Source of the DNA: Smallanthus sonchifolius
Taxonomy: Eukaryota; Streptophyta; Magnoliopsida; Asterales; Asteraceae
Reading direction: 5' to 3'
NCBI GenBank assembly: GCA_023525975.1
Contig: CM042023.1
Location: 13,900,501 to 13,964,500 of the forward strand
Length of the DNA: 64,000 nt
Shown: one piece after another, positions 11,705 to 23,975 of the stretch
Position numbering within the stretch: position 1 is the stretch's first letter
How the letters are laid out: each line of letters begins with the position of its first letter
Notes under the pieces: generated by a model
Databases searched by the model: none
What the model was told of the DNA's origin: nothing
Seen by the model: the letters and a program-made list of their open reading frames with translations, nothing else
Translations under genes and position numbers: made by a program

Positions 11705-12157
11705 ATGGGTCATGTTAATCTTCTCAATGTATTGTTACATGTTCCCACTAAAAAAACACAAAAAAAAATATAGAAATTAAACATTATGGCTGTTAGGGGT
11801 CATTTTACAAATAGGGATCCTGGATCTCTGTATATACTTCAGTATCCTGACAGGTTTCGGTATCCTTAATTTCCTTATTATCTAACCATTGTATATTTCC
11901 TCTATCTTGATCAATACGCAGGTAAAACACGTGAAGTCAATTTAATCCCTGGAGAATCGGTCTGAAAGTTGAAATAAGCGTGTAGAAGACGCGTATAACG
12001 ACCTCCAACGGTCATATTTGAAGACGTGGTCGATTCCGAGATTCTCATATAGTTAGTTAGTATGATCTCTGTATAAAATCAGCAGCTTGGTCGATTAGAA
12101 AACACACAACAACGCACTTAGAAATAGAATACACTCGCAATCAGTCTTGTAACACTT

Positions 12158-13856
12158 TGATGTATTGCAAAATACATGCATTTTACTGTCAATTTTATTC
12201 CCACTTTGTGTTTGTTTTGCTTCGGTTTTCTTCTATAACTGCTTATACTTAATATTTCTATATCTTATGGTTTTTAGGTCACAAAGGAAGCGGATACGAG
12301 CAGGAACGAAGAAGAACGAGTTTCCGGTTCGTGCGAGAGGGCTGTGGATAAGAAAGAAGATAGTTTCTGGATTTTTACCCCTGTCGCGTAGCGCGAAAGG
12401 TATTGAAAGTCCCTCGCGCTACGCGAGGATTGAAAAATGTCAGAATTGCCCTTTTAATGATTGCCCGACTGTTTTGTCTTTTCTGGGGCCCTCGCGCTAC
12501 GCGAGGAGTGTGCAAGATCCCGTCGCGCTACGCGACGGGTGGTTTTTCGCAGAAATTGTTTTAAAACCCAAAAAATTAGAAACCCTAACGAGACACAGAA
12601 TCAAGGAGCGGCTGCAGGCGAAAAGGAGAAACGAAAAAGGGTTGATTTCAGAGCTTTAGAGGCTCGGGTTGAAGATTAAAGGCATCAGGATCGCATTCCA
12701 TCAGGGGTTAATCATTCGGTTGTGTTTTTCCTTGTTTATCTTCAATTCCCATGTTTCTTTTGAGTTTCGAATTGATGCTAACTATGGTTTTTGTCATGTT
12801 TAGTGGCTAAACTCTTAGAACTACCTAGGTGTTGATGAATACATATGATTGACATTAGGTTTTATCCGGTTTTGGATGATTTGCATGTGATGAACTCATG
12901 ATGTAACAAACTTGGTTTGGATTATTGGATGTTTTATGTGTGTCTATGATTGTTTATGGATTGATGATTTACTCCTCGTGTCCCTTGGTGAATGTCTTTC
13001 ATGTAATAGGTGCATGCTAGATCAATTACTGTGTGTCTTTGATTAGTTGGTGGTTAACTGCGTACGAGTTCACCATAGGGTAATCTTCTTGATATAGATA
13101 GTTTAGATGTGCAACCAATCTCGATAGCTGTGAGGTGAGAGATTGCCGGTTTGTCTAGGGTGTTAGATTGCTAGTTTAGAGGCTTTGTGAGAAGATCTTG
13201 CTAGTTTGTCTCATATTTGTGTTTACCGAATCCAATAGGAAAATCCTAGTTATCCCTTGCACTTAGGTGTATTGAGACTTTCGCGCAGTGAGGTAGATTG
13301 TCTAGCGGATACTTCTTGAGTAAATTGGAGGACCTGTGAGGGAAATCCATCCAACCCGTGGTTTAACGGCTTTTAGGTTTCTTGGTTGACAATCCTTGAG
13401 AAGGGTCGAGGGTGCTCTAGGTTTCCTTTGAGTTTAGTATTTTAAGATCCCGGTATCACGTCAGTTCCCTTATCGATAGAACCTTTGTCAAGCATGTGTA
13501 GGATTCGAGCCTAGGTAGTGTTCTTTCTCCGTCTGGTTCTCGTTTCAACTTTCGTTTGCATTCGTAGTCTTCTCTTTAGTCCTTCTTTTAAGTTATTCTT
13601 AGTTTTTATTAGCAAACCCCCCTTCTTTATTATTATTTTATTTAAGCAATTTTGTATGGATAAGTCTTTCAGTTTCTAGTTAGTGTTTTCTGTAGAGGTC
13701 CTTTGGGTTCGATATCCGGACTTACTTAGGCTTTACTACATTCGATAGGTTCACTTGCCTGTCGGTAGTTTAGTTGTTTAGAGAGTCTAGAGTATTACTT
13801 AGTGTTTTATTTAGCTTGTTTTGAGTCATTTAATTCAAACTACTTTGTGCACATCA
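12158..13856. mobile_element. Nested 1.7-kb solo LTR, TSD CACTT
   Basis: The ends are TGATGTATTGC and GTGCACATCA (terminal inverted TGATGT/ACATCA), flanked by CACTT at 12153-12157 and 13857-13861. It interrupts the outer solo LTR exactly. No coding sequence was recognised; the open frames at 12165-12679 lie wholly inside it and match no family I know. A hairpin array sits near one end. Confidence 0.82.
12384..12539. repeat. Four hairpins built on one word (TCGCGCTACGCGA)
   Basis: The units are 12384-12396 (inverted orientation, TCGCGTAGCGCGA), 12412-12428 and 12490-12506 (arms CCTCGCG and CGCGAGG), and 12519-12539 (arms CCCGTCGCG and CGCGACGGG). Loops are 3 nt (CTA or TAG). Spacers between units do not resemble each other. 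Confidence 0.9.
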
Positions 13857-14110
13857 CACTTAGATATCGATCATTTGCTGCTCAACACTTGTAATTCTTT
13901 ACAATTTATTGAAGTAACGAGGCATGTGTCGATTGTCACCTCCCGAGGTTTTATGTCGGAGATCCTGAACGATCAAGGGCTTTCCTTGTAAACATCTGTG
14001 TCACTTTTTACGTTCTTACCTTGTTTTACATTGATTTTACAAGCACACTACCTCACAAACGAAATTTGGTTACAAAGTTAGTCTTGTTAATTTTTACCCA
14101 AAACAATGGC

Positions 14111-14815
14111 TTTCCATTTTTTATGTTACACCATACAAAATACATATGTTTCTGACTTATAACTTAAAGGAAATATATACACAAAGAATACACACTAACA
14201 TGTGTATGCATACATATACAAATTGTTGTTATTCTTTTTCTTTTATTGCATATTTGTATTTTACAACAATTTTAACTTTGCAATCTTGCTACCCTGCTTT
14301 TGTCTAAGTTAATATGTAACGTATAATCAACATTGCATGAAGTACTAGCACATTGGTGAACCCATTTGGGGAATGGTCACCCCCTTTATGAACCATTACG
14401 TCATACGTTGCATACGAATGTAGTATTTTTTGAATAATTATCCCATGTGAATAAAAAGTTAAATGTTCTGGTAAGTGATTTTATCTATGATGTTGTAAGT
14501 ACTTTTATCTGACAATTTATAGCTTTATTGTTTTACATGTAAATTTAGTCAAACCGTAGTGTTATCGTATTTTTGACAACTCATTTTACCGTCTTTTATC
14601 ACATGTACTTCTCACACTCTGAAAGCCCGCACACACGTGAAAGGGACATGTCGTTCAATTTTTTTTCCCCATGTTAATAGTTTCTAATTAACGTGATCTT
14701 CAACTATTTTTTTTACTCATTTTCATAAGAAAGGTGGATATCAAAATGCACCTCCTCATAAAGCTTGACTAACTGCAAATAGGTGCCTATAATCCGGAAC
14801 AATATGGTCGAGGTA
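14111..14815. other. AT-rich stretch, no gene seen
   Basis: No conserved reading frame and no recognised repeat ends. It lies between the nested solo LTRs and the long LTR family. Confidence 0.6.
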
Positions 14816-15484
14816 TGTAACACTCAAAAATTTCAACCGAATTTAACTTTCGAATTCACGCGGAATATAGGTCCTAAAACAATTTTGTTTAAAAATAACA
14901 AATCAGCATTTCAAAAAATGGCAACAAGGTTAAATCCAACGACATTACAAAATGAGTTTAAATACTCCTCCAAATGAGGGTTTATCCACAACAATAACCA
15001 ACCATCAAAACAAAGTGAGAATCCAGTCCAAACAAAGCGTGACCCAAGACATCAAACCGGAGCTTTACCTACAAAGAAAACACTCACAATTCACCATTAG
15101 TGATGATATACAACCCCCAAATGAGACCTCCAAGCTCTTACAACAACAACCAAGCCCAAACGACCAATTTTTTACTTTGGGCGTAAATAGGGCCGTAAAC
15201 AGAAAACCTTGGGCGTAATTTACTCCGGGGGCGGCGTAAATTTCTCCACCCAATCGTAAATTACTTCGGTCCAAAATCAGTCAAAAAGTTTTGTAAATTT
15301 TCAGCCTTTTTCAATCCCATCGTCTGACCCGTTTGCTTCTTGGTGCAAGTAAACAACATTCTAACTTGTTTTATCACCCAAAACACATCTAATACATTCA
15401 ATACACACAAATATATAATATTTGGTTTGGTTTTCCTTCTATTAACCCCGACCTTACTCCTTTGTGAGGTTCTAAAGACCTGAA

Positions 15485-15860
15485 ACGCCCCACAACAACA
15501 TTGTGAAGTTCATGACCTCAGTTAACTCTCGGGTGAGGTTATTAGACTTCAAACAACAACGACATAAGTGAAGTTCATTGACTTCAAACGACAACGACAT
15601 AAGTGAAGTTCATGACCTCAATTAACTATCGGGTTAGGTTCTTAGACTTTAAACAACAACGACATAAGTGAAGTTCATTGACTTCAAACGACAACGACAT
15701 AAGTAAAGTTCATGACCTCAATTAACTACCGGGTGAGATTCTTAGACTTCAAACAACAACGACATAAGTGAAGTTCATTGACTTCAAAAGACAACGACAT
15801 AAGTGGAGTTCATGACCTCAATTAACTACCAGGTGAGGTTCTTAGACTTCAAACGCCGAC
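15485..15860. repeat. Tandem repeat, exact 100-bp period, about 3.7 copies
   Basis: TTAGACTTCAAAC or its close variants recurs at 15542, 15642, 15742 and 15842. Units alternate AAGTTCATTGACTTC and GTTCATGACCTCAATTAACT, with a CGACAACGACATAAGTGAAG spacer. A diverged reverse-complement counterpart lies at 22220-22500. Confidence 0.88.
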
Positions 15861-15890
15861 TTTTTAACATACATACATACATACAAGTGT

Positions 15891-17270
15891 TAGAGATGGC
15901 AATAAAACCCGAACCCGATGAGAAAACCCGAAACATTCGAGACGGGTATGAGACCGGGTTTGGGATTACTTTTAAAAATTTTCGCGGGTTTGGGACGGGT
16001 ATGGGATATGGTGATATACCCTTTTACCCACCCCGATTACCCGATAACATATACTCGTTTATCCGATTATAAACCCGCCATGGTTTTCTTTCTTTTTTTA
16101 TTGATTTTAAGTATATATACCGTATTTATTTTAAGTATATATAATGCATTTATTTTAAATGTATATCCCCGACATGATTTTCTTTCTTTTTTATCTTAAT
16201 TACAATTTTTATATATACCCGGTAGATACCCGACGAGTTTTGGGTCAAGTATACCCAACGGGTATTTTTACAAAGTAACGGGTTTACCCGAAACCCGCGG
16301 GAATACCCGATAGAAACCCGACGGGTTTTGGGCAGGGTATGGGACAAACTTTTATAATCGGGTATGAGGTTGGGATCAATGGTGTGCAAAACCGGATATC
16401 CAATTTTTTTCCGAAATTTTTGGATAGTGGATTTTACTATCCGAATCCGTATCCTAAATTTCGGATATCCGGTTCGGATAGTAAGTCGGATATCCGAATT
16501 CTGGAAAAAATAAACCAGTATAAACATATTAAAATTCTGAAAAAAGTTTCAACTTGCAAACAACAAATCCATATAGCCTATTATTCAATTAAAGCAATAT
16601 AATCTGTGAAGAGATAAACAATTTTGCTTCTATTAAAGCAGGCTAAACTCAAGAATCAACCCTAATCGCTTAAGTTGAAGAGACGCTAAACTCAAGAATT
16701 GAACCATAATTGCTAACCTGTAGTCTGTAGATGAAGATTAGTCCCTAACAGCAGCGATTGAAGACAGGAAGAGAGGAAGAGATCAAGAGACGGTAGCCGT
16801 AAGCCCGTAACAGCAGCGATCAGTCTGAAAGAGTGAAGGTCTGAAGAACTGAAGGCTGGTCCAGTTGTCGGCTGGACGCTGGAAGAAAAGCGACAGAGCG
16901 TCACTTCGGCGTTCGCTAGGGTTCTCGTCTTCGCGATCGGTCTGCAAAAGGGGAAAGTGGGAAACACCTTTAGGGTTTCAAAAAAGTGATTTAATACTAT
17001 AACAGGTGTTAAAATAAATAAATAATAATATATAATTAATAAAATAAAATTATATTTTCGGATATCGGATATCCGAATTATCCGATTTTTTTCAAAATTG
17101 ATATCCGAATCCGAAAATTCGGATATCCGAGTTTCGGATATCAGAATTTTTGGATATTTCGGGTTCGGAATTTCGGGTTTTTCGTTCGGAATTTCGGATA
17201 CGAATATTTATGCACACCCCTAGTTGGGATTACCTAAACCCGTCCCAAACCCGACCCATTGTCATCCCTA
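15891..17270. mobile_element. hAT-type MITE, TSD ACAAGTGT, interrupted by a second hAT element
   Basis: Terminal inverted repeats TAGAGATGGCAAT and ATTGTCATCCCTA (one mismatch). The 8-bp duplication ACAAGTGT is at 15883-15890 and 17271-17278. It is rich in ACCCG/CGGGT words. About 526 bp without the insert. Confidence 0.88.
16377..17222. mobile_element. hAT-type element inside the previous one, TSD GTTGGGAT
   Basis: Ends CAATGGTGTGCA and TGCACACCCCTA, with the 8-bp duplication GTTGGGAT at 16369-16376 and 17223-17230. Subterminal regions are crowded with CGGATATCCG words in both orientations; the centre (16600-17040) is unrelated sequence. No transposase is recognisable. Confidence 0.87.
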
Positions 17271-19174
17271 ACAAGTGTACACACACGACACCATTCAATT
17301 TTTATAACCCTTACGTTATTTACCAATATGTTGGATTCAAAGATCCCAAATTCACCATTTAAACTTGTGAAGTTCAAAGACTTCAATTACAACCAACTCA
17401 CTCCCACCCTTGCATACAACATTGTCATACAATTACACTACTTAAACACATAAGTAATTCAATGATTTTAATCACCATACTACATTGTGAGGTTCATGGA
17501 CCTCAAGCACCTTAAACACCCACCCTTTGCGTACATTCCCTATATGCAAATTCACCAAATCAACATACACACAATTACACACATGATAATCAACATGTAT
17601 AACAAATATGTGCATTTACTACCACCTATCATTACTAAGTAAGTGCAAAACACTTAACTTTAGTTAGAGAGGATCCCACTAGATCTTCAAAGCTAGCTCC
17701 TTTAACACCTTAATCACCTAAGAAAATCACCTTATTTAGTAACTTGATGTCTCAATGCTTACACCAATTGAGACTTCATACCCTCCTAAGACTAAATGAT
17801 TAACACCTATCATTTATCTTAGTTTAAACAACTTAATCAAACTTTCACACCCCACCATAAATGATTCAACCCAAATGACCCATTAAGGTCTTATCCAAGT
17901 TCACCCATATCCTCAAGGTTCTTGATCCACCAAATAGATTTAGGTTTTCATTTGATTACATGTTTACCAGCTCCACAAACACTTACAAACCCCCAATTCA
18001 AGTAACGAACCAACTTTCAGGTTTATCATATAATATGTTAATAATTTTATAAGGGTGTTACTAAATAAAATAAAAGTTTGGGGTTTGCTAAAAAAAGATG
18101 GATTATAACTAGATTCGAAAGAAATGGTCAAAACTGGGAGTTCAGGGACCATTTATGTAAATCAGCCAAGCTGATTTACTTGTTTGGTGTTGGTAGCGCA
18201 GAACATGCACATGAGTGCGTGTTCTTGTGAATTTTGTAAGAGGATAAGAGGAGGAGGACTCAAAACCCAAAATTGATGATTTGCATGGGGAACTTAGATG
18301 ACTTGGAGAGTTCATCCTCTTTAAGATTGCTGGTAAGTATCATCTTCCTCATCTCAATCACCATCTATGATGTTCTTGAGCAAAAAGACCCAATTGGGTC
18401 AATTGGTGTTGTGATTTGGGTTTAATGTCATTTATAAACCTTAATATAGTATTATTAATGTTAGAGAATCATGTTTTACATGATTATAACACCTAATTTG
18501 ATATTTAAAAAATTAGGGTTCTTGAGGTGAAATTGAGGGTTTTCAAATTTGAGGTTGTTTGGATGGTAATTGGGGGTTGGTAAGTGTTTGTGGTGTGATT
18601 AAACATATAATCAAGTATTAACCCTCAATCAATTTGGTGATTTAAGAAATTAGGAGTTTGGGTGAAATTGGGTGGAATCCAAACGGGTCAAATGGGTGAA
18701 CGATTGTGTAGAGAGGTTAAAACTTGTTTACGATGTAATTAAGCAAGTTTAGAATGGGTGTAATTCATAAGGTCTAGGGTGGGTGTTAGACCTTAATTGG
18801 AAATGGTGAGTTGGAAGTTTGACTATAATGGGTCAAACGGGTCATTTGGGTTGAAAGGTGGTATTTGGGTGTTGGTTGGGGGTTTGTATAAGGTTATGTT
18901 AGTCAAACTAAGTTAGGGTCTTGATATTTAGATCATAAAGGTGTGTTGGGTGTCAATTGGTGATCATTGGATTACTAATTGTAAATGGGTTGTATAGTTG
19001 ATCAAGTAATAAGGAAGCTAGCTTAGAGAATCAAGCGGGATCATCTTTAGCAAAGGTAAGTGCCTTGACTTAATTAGTAATGATAGGGTATAATAATAAT
19101 ACATAAGTATATTATATGCGGTTAATATATGCTTATGTATTGGTGAATGATGAATAGTGTTTAATTGTCGTTTA

Positions 19175-21794
19175 TGTAACATCCCGAATTTCCATATACG
19201 GGTTATTGGAACTAAAGGGTGACCCGAGCCTCTTATTTATGCGACGGTTAATGAGGGTTTCGCGTGAAACTCTATTTATGAAATTTAAAGGGGCCGGTTA
19301 GCCAAAAGAAGAATGGATTGTGATCGAAACGAATGTCATGGAAACACAGGGACCAGAAACGAAAATGGTAGCCATTTAAAAGCCATTATTATGCGCAACC
19401 CTAAGTCATTCGGCTAGGTAGCTTGCGACGACAACCCGGAAGAAAGGAGAGGGGAAGGACGATCGGAGGAGAAGGGTTTACGCTGGTTTCGAGCGAATAC
19501 TTCACGTCGAGCCACGGTAATCCTCGTTTAGTCTTTGTATTCTTATGTTTATGCAATTAGTAGGAAAACCCGGTTAGGGTTTGTGTGTTTCGTTGTGAAC
19601 GACGGCGAGGTGGAGGGAGGGGTTCGGTGTGGGCTGGTCATGGTGGGGGAGTTGGATGGTAGTAATGTCCAGCGGTGGCTGCGACTCATGCATAATCGAC
19701 GGTTGTGGTGGGGTGGCTTGGCTACAGGTGTAGCGAGGCGTGTGACGGTGAAGGTGGTAGGCTGCGGACAGGTTTCGACGGCGTGAGGGCTGGAGCAGAA
19801 AGCACGGCTGTTGTTGGCGTGTGCGGGGAAAGACGGCGGGTGCCAGTGCGCGCGGTGGCGACCTGATGTCGTGCGTAGGGCTGCAACGGCCTAAGAGTGG
19901 TGCCCGGCGAGCGAAGTGGTTGTTGTGGTGGCGCATGGTGGTTAGAAGGCTGTGGTGCTATCCAACGAGGATGATAATAGAGCCCGACGATGGAGCACAA
20001 GAGGCCGGCACGACGGCAACCGGTCACGGGGATGGCTACACGGTGGTGAACGGGGAGGAGAATGGAATCGGAGTACACCCGATTAGGGTTTTTTGGCGAG
20101 CTTAGGGTTTGCATGGCTGGGTTTGAACGTGCATGGGAGTCTCGGCTCGTGTACGGGTAACCTTTAAGACTAAGGTTTTGCATTGCACGTGAACGTGCAT
20201 GCATGCAGGTTCCAGACGAGTCTAGGGTAACCCCGTTTGGGCGGATACGTGGATGAGGGTTTTGCATGGATGAAAAGGATGTGCGGATGAGACGAGTATC
20301 GGGAACATTTATACTTATACGTAGTTGACACATGTCTAGGACGTACTCTGACTGTGTGGCCTTACGTTGGCAGGTTCTGGTTCGTACGAGGAGACCATTG
20401 CAGTACTAGAGTTGGATCTTTATATCTGTGAGTTTCTAATCTCATCTTCAAATGTTTTTAATGTTTTGGGGGCTATCATACATACTTTCAACACATGTTT
20501 TATTACATTAAATGTGTAACTAGCTTTGGGGTTTAACCCGATGAGTTTATGAATTTAAGTATTCAAATATAGGTCTAAGGGACTGTGTGTTGTCCATATG
20601 ATGTGTGGGTTAAAGGTGGGTATATGGTTGTGGCTCGTATAGTGACCTAATAGGGGTGAGTCGGGGGACGAGTTTACATGTCGTGCGGGTACGACTAGGA
20701 GGTGTTACAGGGGGTGCATGTACATGGTATGTGCTTAGGTAATGAGACATAGTAATTGTATGTGTGCTACTATAATAGTGGTGTATTGTGTTATGAGTTA
20801 GTCGAGGTGAGTCTGGAAATAAGCTAAACGCTTATGAATACGTGTAGGATACATTATCCTAGTGTTATGTGTGGGGTGTAGGTGTAGTTAATGAGTCATG
20901 TAAATGAAGAGTGATGTTATGTGTTTTATATTTGTGTTGTGTTTTCATCGTTGTCTTTATGACACGGCAAACGAGATTAATATTGAGCAGGTTAATGATG
21001 AGCTCGAGGTGTGTCGAACGCCCTGACGAGGGTGCAGTGACGAGGTATGTGTTTGTGTGCATATATATGTGTTAAATTGCATGCAAGTGTTGAGTTATAT
21101 TTGTGGTGTGTGAAATGATATTATTGTGATATGTAGATGATATTAATGAGGCGAGTAGAGTTAGATTAACCCTCTGTCGGGATTGTGATGTGGTGTTTAC
21201 AACTGTTGTGTCAGTTGAATTGTGAGAGCCTTGGTCAAGGTTGAGTAAGTCAATCTCTAGGGATTTGTTGTGTTAACCAAGCTTTCGGGTTAATACGGGT
21301 GGTAGATTACAAGTAATTTGTGTAGTAATATTGATCCATGTCGGTGAGGTTTATTAGGTTATATTGGTGGGATGAGTCTGGGGAGGTGAACCTTTTGGGA
21401 TATCATAAGATAACATGTGTTATCTATATGATAATAACTTATAAAACTATTTTATAAGGCCCGGAGTGTCCTGAGTGAAGTTAATTAATAATAGAGACGA
21501 GATGGCTTTTATTTAAATTAAACTGTTAGAACTCACTCAGCATAGCTAACTCCGTGTGTACGTTAGATTGTGTTGCAGGTGAGATCTGGGGTCGACGTAT
21601 CTTGGCTTGGGGAGGTGCTACTCGGTTCGGTGTGCATGCATTCGTGAGGTAAAATTAATAACATTTGTGACTTTAAAGAATAATAATTATTTTAGAAAGA
21701 CTTTCGCTGATGTTTGAGTAATGAAACGAATACTTTTTAAGAGAATACCTAGTGATGAGACCCAACTGTAAGGTGTCCGGTTTGGGGCCTTACA
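19175..21794 (+). mobile_element. 2.6-kb solo LTR, TSD GTTTA
   Basis: It opens TGTAACATCCCG, closes GGGGCCTTACA and is flanked by GTTTA at 19170-19174 and 21795-21799. The open frames on both strands at 19535-20333 lie in a GC-richer part, resemble no family and are treated as chance. Orientation is taken from the TGTAACA start and is tentative. Confidence 0.82.
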
Positions 21795-21824
21795 GTTTAT
21801 GTCAAATAAATAGGCATAATGTGG

Positions 21825-22215
21825 TTGGAAATTGATGTAGTTGACTATGTGGTATATAGTCAAACTAAAATGTAGAATATGGTAAATTTGTGTAGTTGGC
21901 TAGTGTAGCATATAGTCAAACTAAAATATATAATATGTTGATTTGTTGCAATTTGACTTATGTGGTAAAGAGTTAAACTAAATTTTGGGATGTGGTGTAT
22001 TGGTATAATTTGACTTATATAGTAAAGAGTCAAACTAAATTGTGGAATGTGGTGTATTGGTGTAATTTGACTTATGTGGTAAAGAGTCATACTAAATCGT
22101 GGAATGTGTTATATTGGTGTAATTTGACTTAGTGTGGTATGAGTCAAACTAATATGTAAAATATGATGATTTGGTGTAATTTGACTAACATGTGGTAAGA
22201 GTTAAAGTACAATGC
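21825..22215. repeat. Tandem repeat, about 60-65 bp unit, about six copies
   Basis: Units carry TTTGACTTATGTGGTAAAGAG, cut here to its core GACTTATGTGGTAAAGAG, with TCAAACTAAA and GGTGTATTGGTGTAA. They lie in the plus LTR, at a place matching the 31-bp repeats of the LTR at 40530-42573. Confidence 0.85.
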
Positions 22216-22219
22216 AATT

Positions 22220-22500
22220 TGGTGGAATTGAAGTCATTGAACTTCACTTGTGTCGTTGTAACTTGAAGTCTTGGAACTTCACTAACGTTGTTGTTGCTTG
22301 AAGTCTAAGAACCTCACACGAAATTAATTTGAGGTCATGAACTTCACAAGGTTGTGTTGTGGCATTTGAGGTCTTTAGAACCTCATATAAAAGAGTTTGA
22401 AGTCTAAGAACTTCACACGGAGTTGATTGAGGTTATGAACTTCACAAAGTTGTTTTGTGGTGTTTGAGGTCTTTAAAACCTCACAAAGAAGTATGGTTGG
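22220..22500. repeat. Diverged direct repeats with GAAGTTCATGACCTC-type words
   Basis: Words such as TTGAAGTCTAAGAACCTCAC, GAGGTCATGAACTTCAC and GAGGTCTTTAGAACCTCA alternate. This is the reverse complement of the 15485-15860 array, as expected from the opposite orientation of the two LTRs. Confidence 0.8.
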
Positions 22501-23321
22501 GTTAGTGGGAGAGTAACTAAGTAATGTATACATACATAGGTGTAATGTATGTAAGGAGTTATATATGTTAGTTGAAGTCTTTGGGTGCTAACTGGTACGG
22601 GTTGGATAATGGATGATTGAAGTCCATGAATTTCATTAAGGATGTAAAGGGGAGGGATTGGAATCATTAGAATCCCATTAAGTTGGTGTAATTCGGATAA
22701 TAGAGGAATGCCAAACTTGAAGTAAGCATATCTTGTGCTAGAAAATAAGTTACGTAAGTCGTAATATATGAATTTGGGGTGCCTTGATGTGAGGAATTCA
22801 AAAATAAAGTTTTTTGTGCAGCTGTGGGCGTAAGCTACCCTGGCGTAGCCTACGATGGGTTGGTTTTGCCTACGCCTTGGGCACTTACCTACGCTCCCCA
22901 AACGCCCTCCCCCTACGCTGAAACCTATTTTTTGGGGTTTTCTTATGTTTAACTCATTGGAGGCTATGGGAACTTGTATATATCATTACTAACATGTTTT
23001 GTGGTGTTTCCATGTGGGTAAAGCTTCGGTTTGAGGTCTCGGGTCAAGCTTCATGGTGGATTGGATTCTCGGTTCTTTTGGGGTGTTTGTTGTTATTCGG
23101 AGTTAGAACTCCTAGTTGAGGATTCCTTGAACTTATTTTGAACTATCTTCTAGATGGTTAAACTTGTCATTTTCCTTAAATTGTCGGTTGGTTGTTTTGA
23201 ATCAAATTATGTCATTGTCGCTTTGTCGTAATTAACATGTGTTGTTATCAAGAGTATTTTGTGAGACCTACTTCCACGCGTTTTTGAAAGTTTTAACTTG
23301 GTTGAAATTTTTTGTGTTACA

Positions 23322-23975
23322 ATTCAATACCCCAATTTTTTACCTCAAGAATCATAAATTGAAAATCATTAAATTAATTAAGGTTTCTTATCAAATAATA
23401 CGTCTATTATCATCATAAACACTTACCAACCCTCAGTTCATCATTTAAACATCCCCAATTAGAAAACCCCCAAATCACCCTCAAGAACCATAATTCTTGA
23501 ATCATCAAATTGGATGTTTACTACATTAAGGTTTATAATCAGGATTTAGACCAAAACCTTCGACCAATTGATCCAATTAGAGTTTTCTACCAAAATCCAC
23601 CAAGAATACAACAATGGGGGTTCAAGAGATGGAAAAACCACTCACTTGATGATTATAAGGTGAGGAATACTCCAAAACCAAATGATTTCGCATGCAATCT
23701 CTCAATATCTGATCTTAGCTTCCCCCCCCCGCTACTTTGATTTTCACGACAGAAACACACACTTTTGAGTGTGTTTTTCATGATCCCCTCCCCCTAAATC
23801 ACCATTTTTAAAAAAATTACACAACCACCCTCTGTACTTCCAATTTGACCCTTTTTGCCGAAAGTCTAGAATGATTAAGGACAAAAGGAACCCTCTACTT
23901 TGTTTCATTCTACTTTCACCCCCGTAATATCATTTAGGCAAACAACATTATATTTTGGATTTTTGGTTCGTTACA
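23322..23975 (-). mobile_element. Fragment of the long LTR family, minus orientation
   Basis: Minus-strand sequence matches the family 5' half (GATTCTTGAGGTAAAAAATT, and near the right end TTGTAACGAACCAAAAATCC, compare 40730). A hairpin with arms AAACACAC and GTGTGTTT lies near 23753-23777. The fragment stops short at the left, against the plus copy. Confidence 0.5.

Larger units (their letters stand above)
11791..14105 (+). mobile_element. Solo LTR related to the gag-only element, TSD ATGGC
   Basis: It runs from TGTTAGGGGTCA to TTACCCAAAACA and is flanked by ATGGC at 11786-11790 and 14106-14110. Without the nested insertion it is about 611 bp. Its 3' part (CTCCCGAGGTTTTATGTCGG, then CACTACCTCAC) resembles the LTRs of the 5997-11293 element, here on the plus strand. 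Confidence 0.85.
14816..18063 (-). mobile_element. Long LTR, minus orientation, with nested hAT elements
   Basis: The left end reads TGTAACACTC, which is the LTR 3' end GAGTGTTACA on the minus strand. The right end reads AAGGGTGTTACTA, a damaged TGTAACACCC start. The inner sequence matches other copies here: GGAGCTTTACC at 15059 corresponds to AAAGCTTCGG at 23022, and GTAACGAACCAA at 18003 to 40733. It contains the 100-bp repeats and the nested hAT elements listed separately. Whether it belongs to a Gypsy or Copia lineage cannot be read from an LTR alone. Confidence 0.6.
18064..23321 (+). mobile_element. Long LTR copy, plus orientation, interrupted by a solo LTR
   Basis: The sequence parallels the LTR at 40530-42573 (leader AAATTAGGGTTCTTGAGG, then GGTAAGTGCCTTGAC, tandem repeats, AAAGCTTCGG) and ends TTTTGTGTTACA at 23321. 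The first few hundred bases of the LTR are missing; it begins directly against the neighbouring minus copy. A hairpin (arms AGAACATGCAC and GTGCGTGTTCT) lies at 18200-18225. Confidence 0.55.

Noticed and set aside
12384..12539. CRISPR-like array of repeated palindromes
   Set aside because: Only four short units of unequal spacing, one in reverse orientation, inside a plant solo LTR. No cas genes; eukaryotic context.
12165..12679. Two overlapping open frames of 164 and 72 aa
   Set aside because: Inside a solo LTR, crossing the hairpin block; no conserved domain.
19535..20333. Overlapping open frames on both strands in a GC-rich part
   Set aside because: Inside the 2.6-kb solo LTR. Arg/Pro/His-rich composition follows from base content, and no family is recognised.
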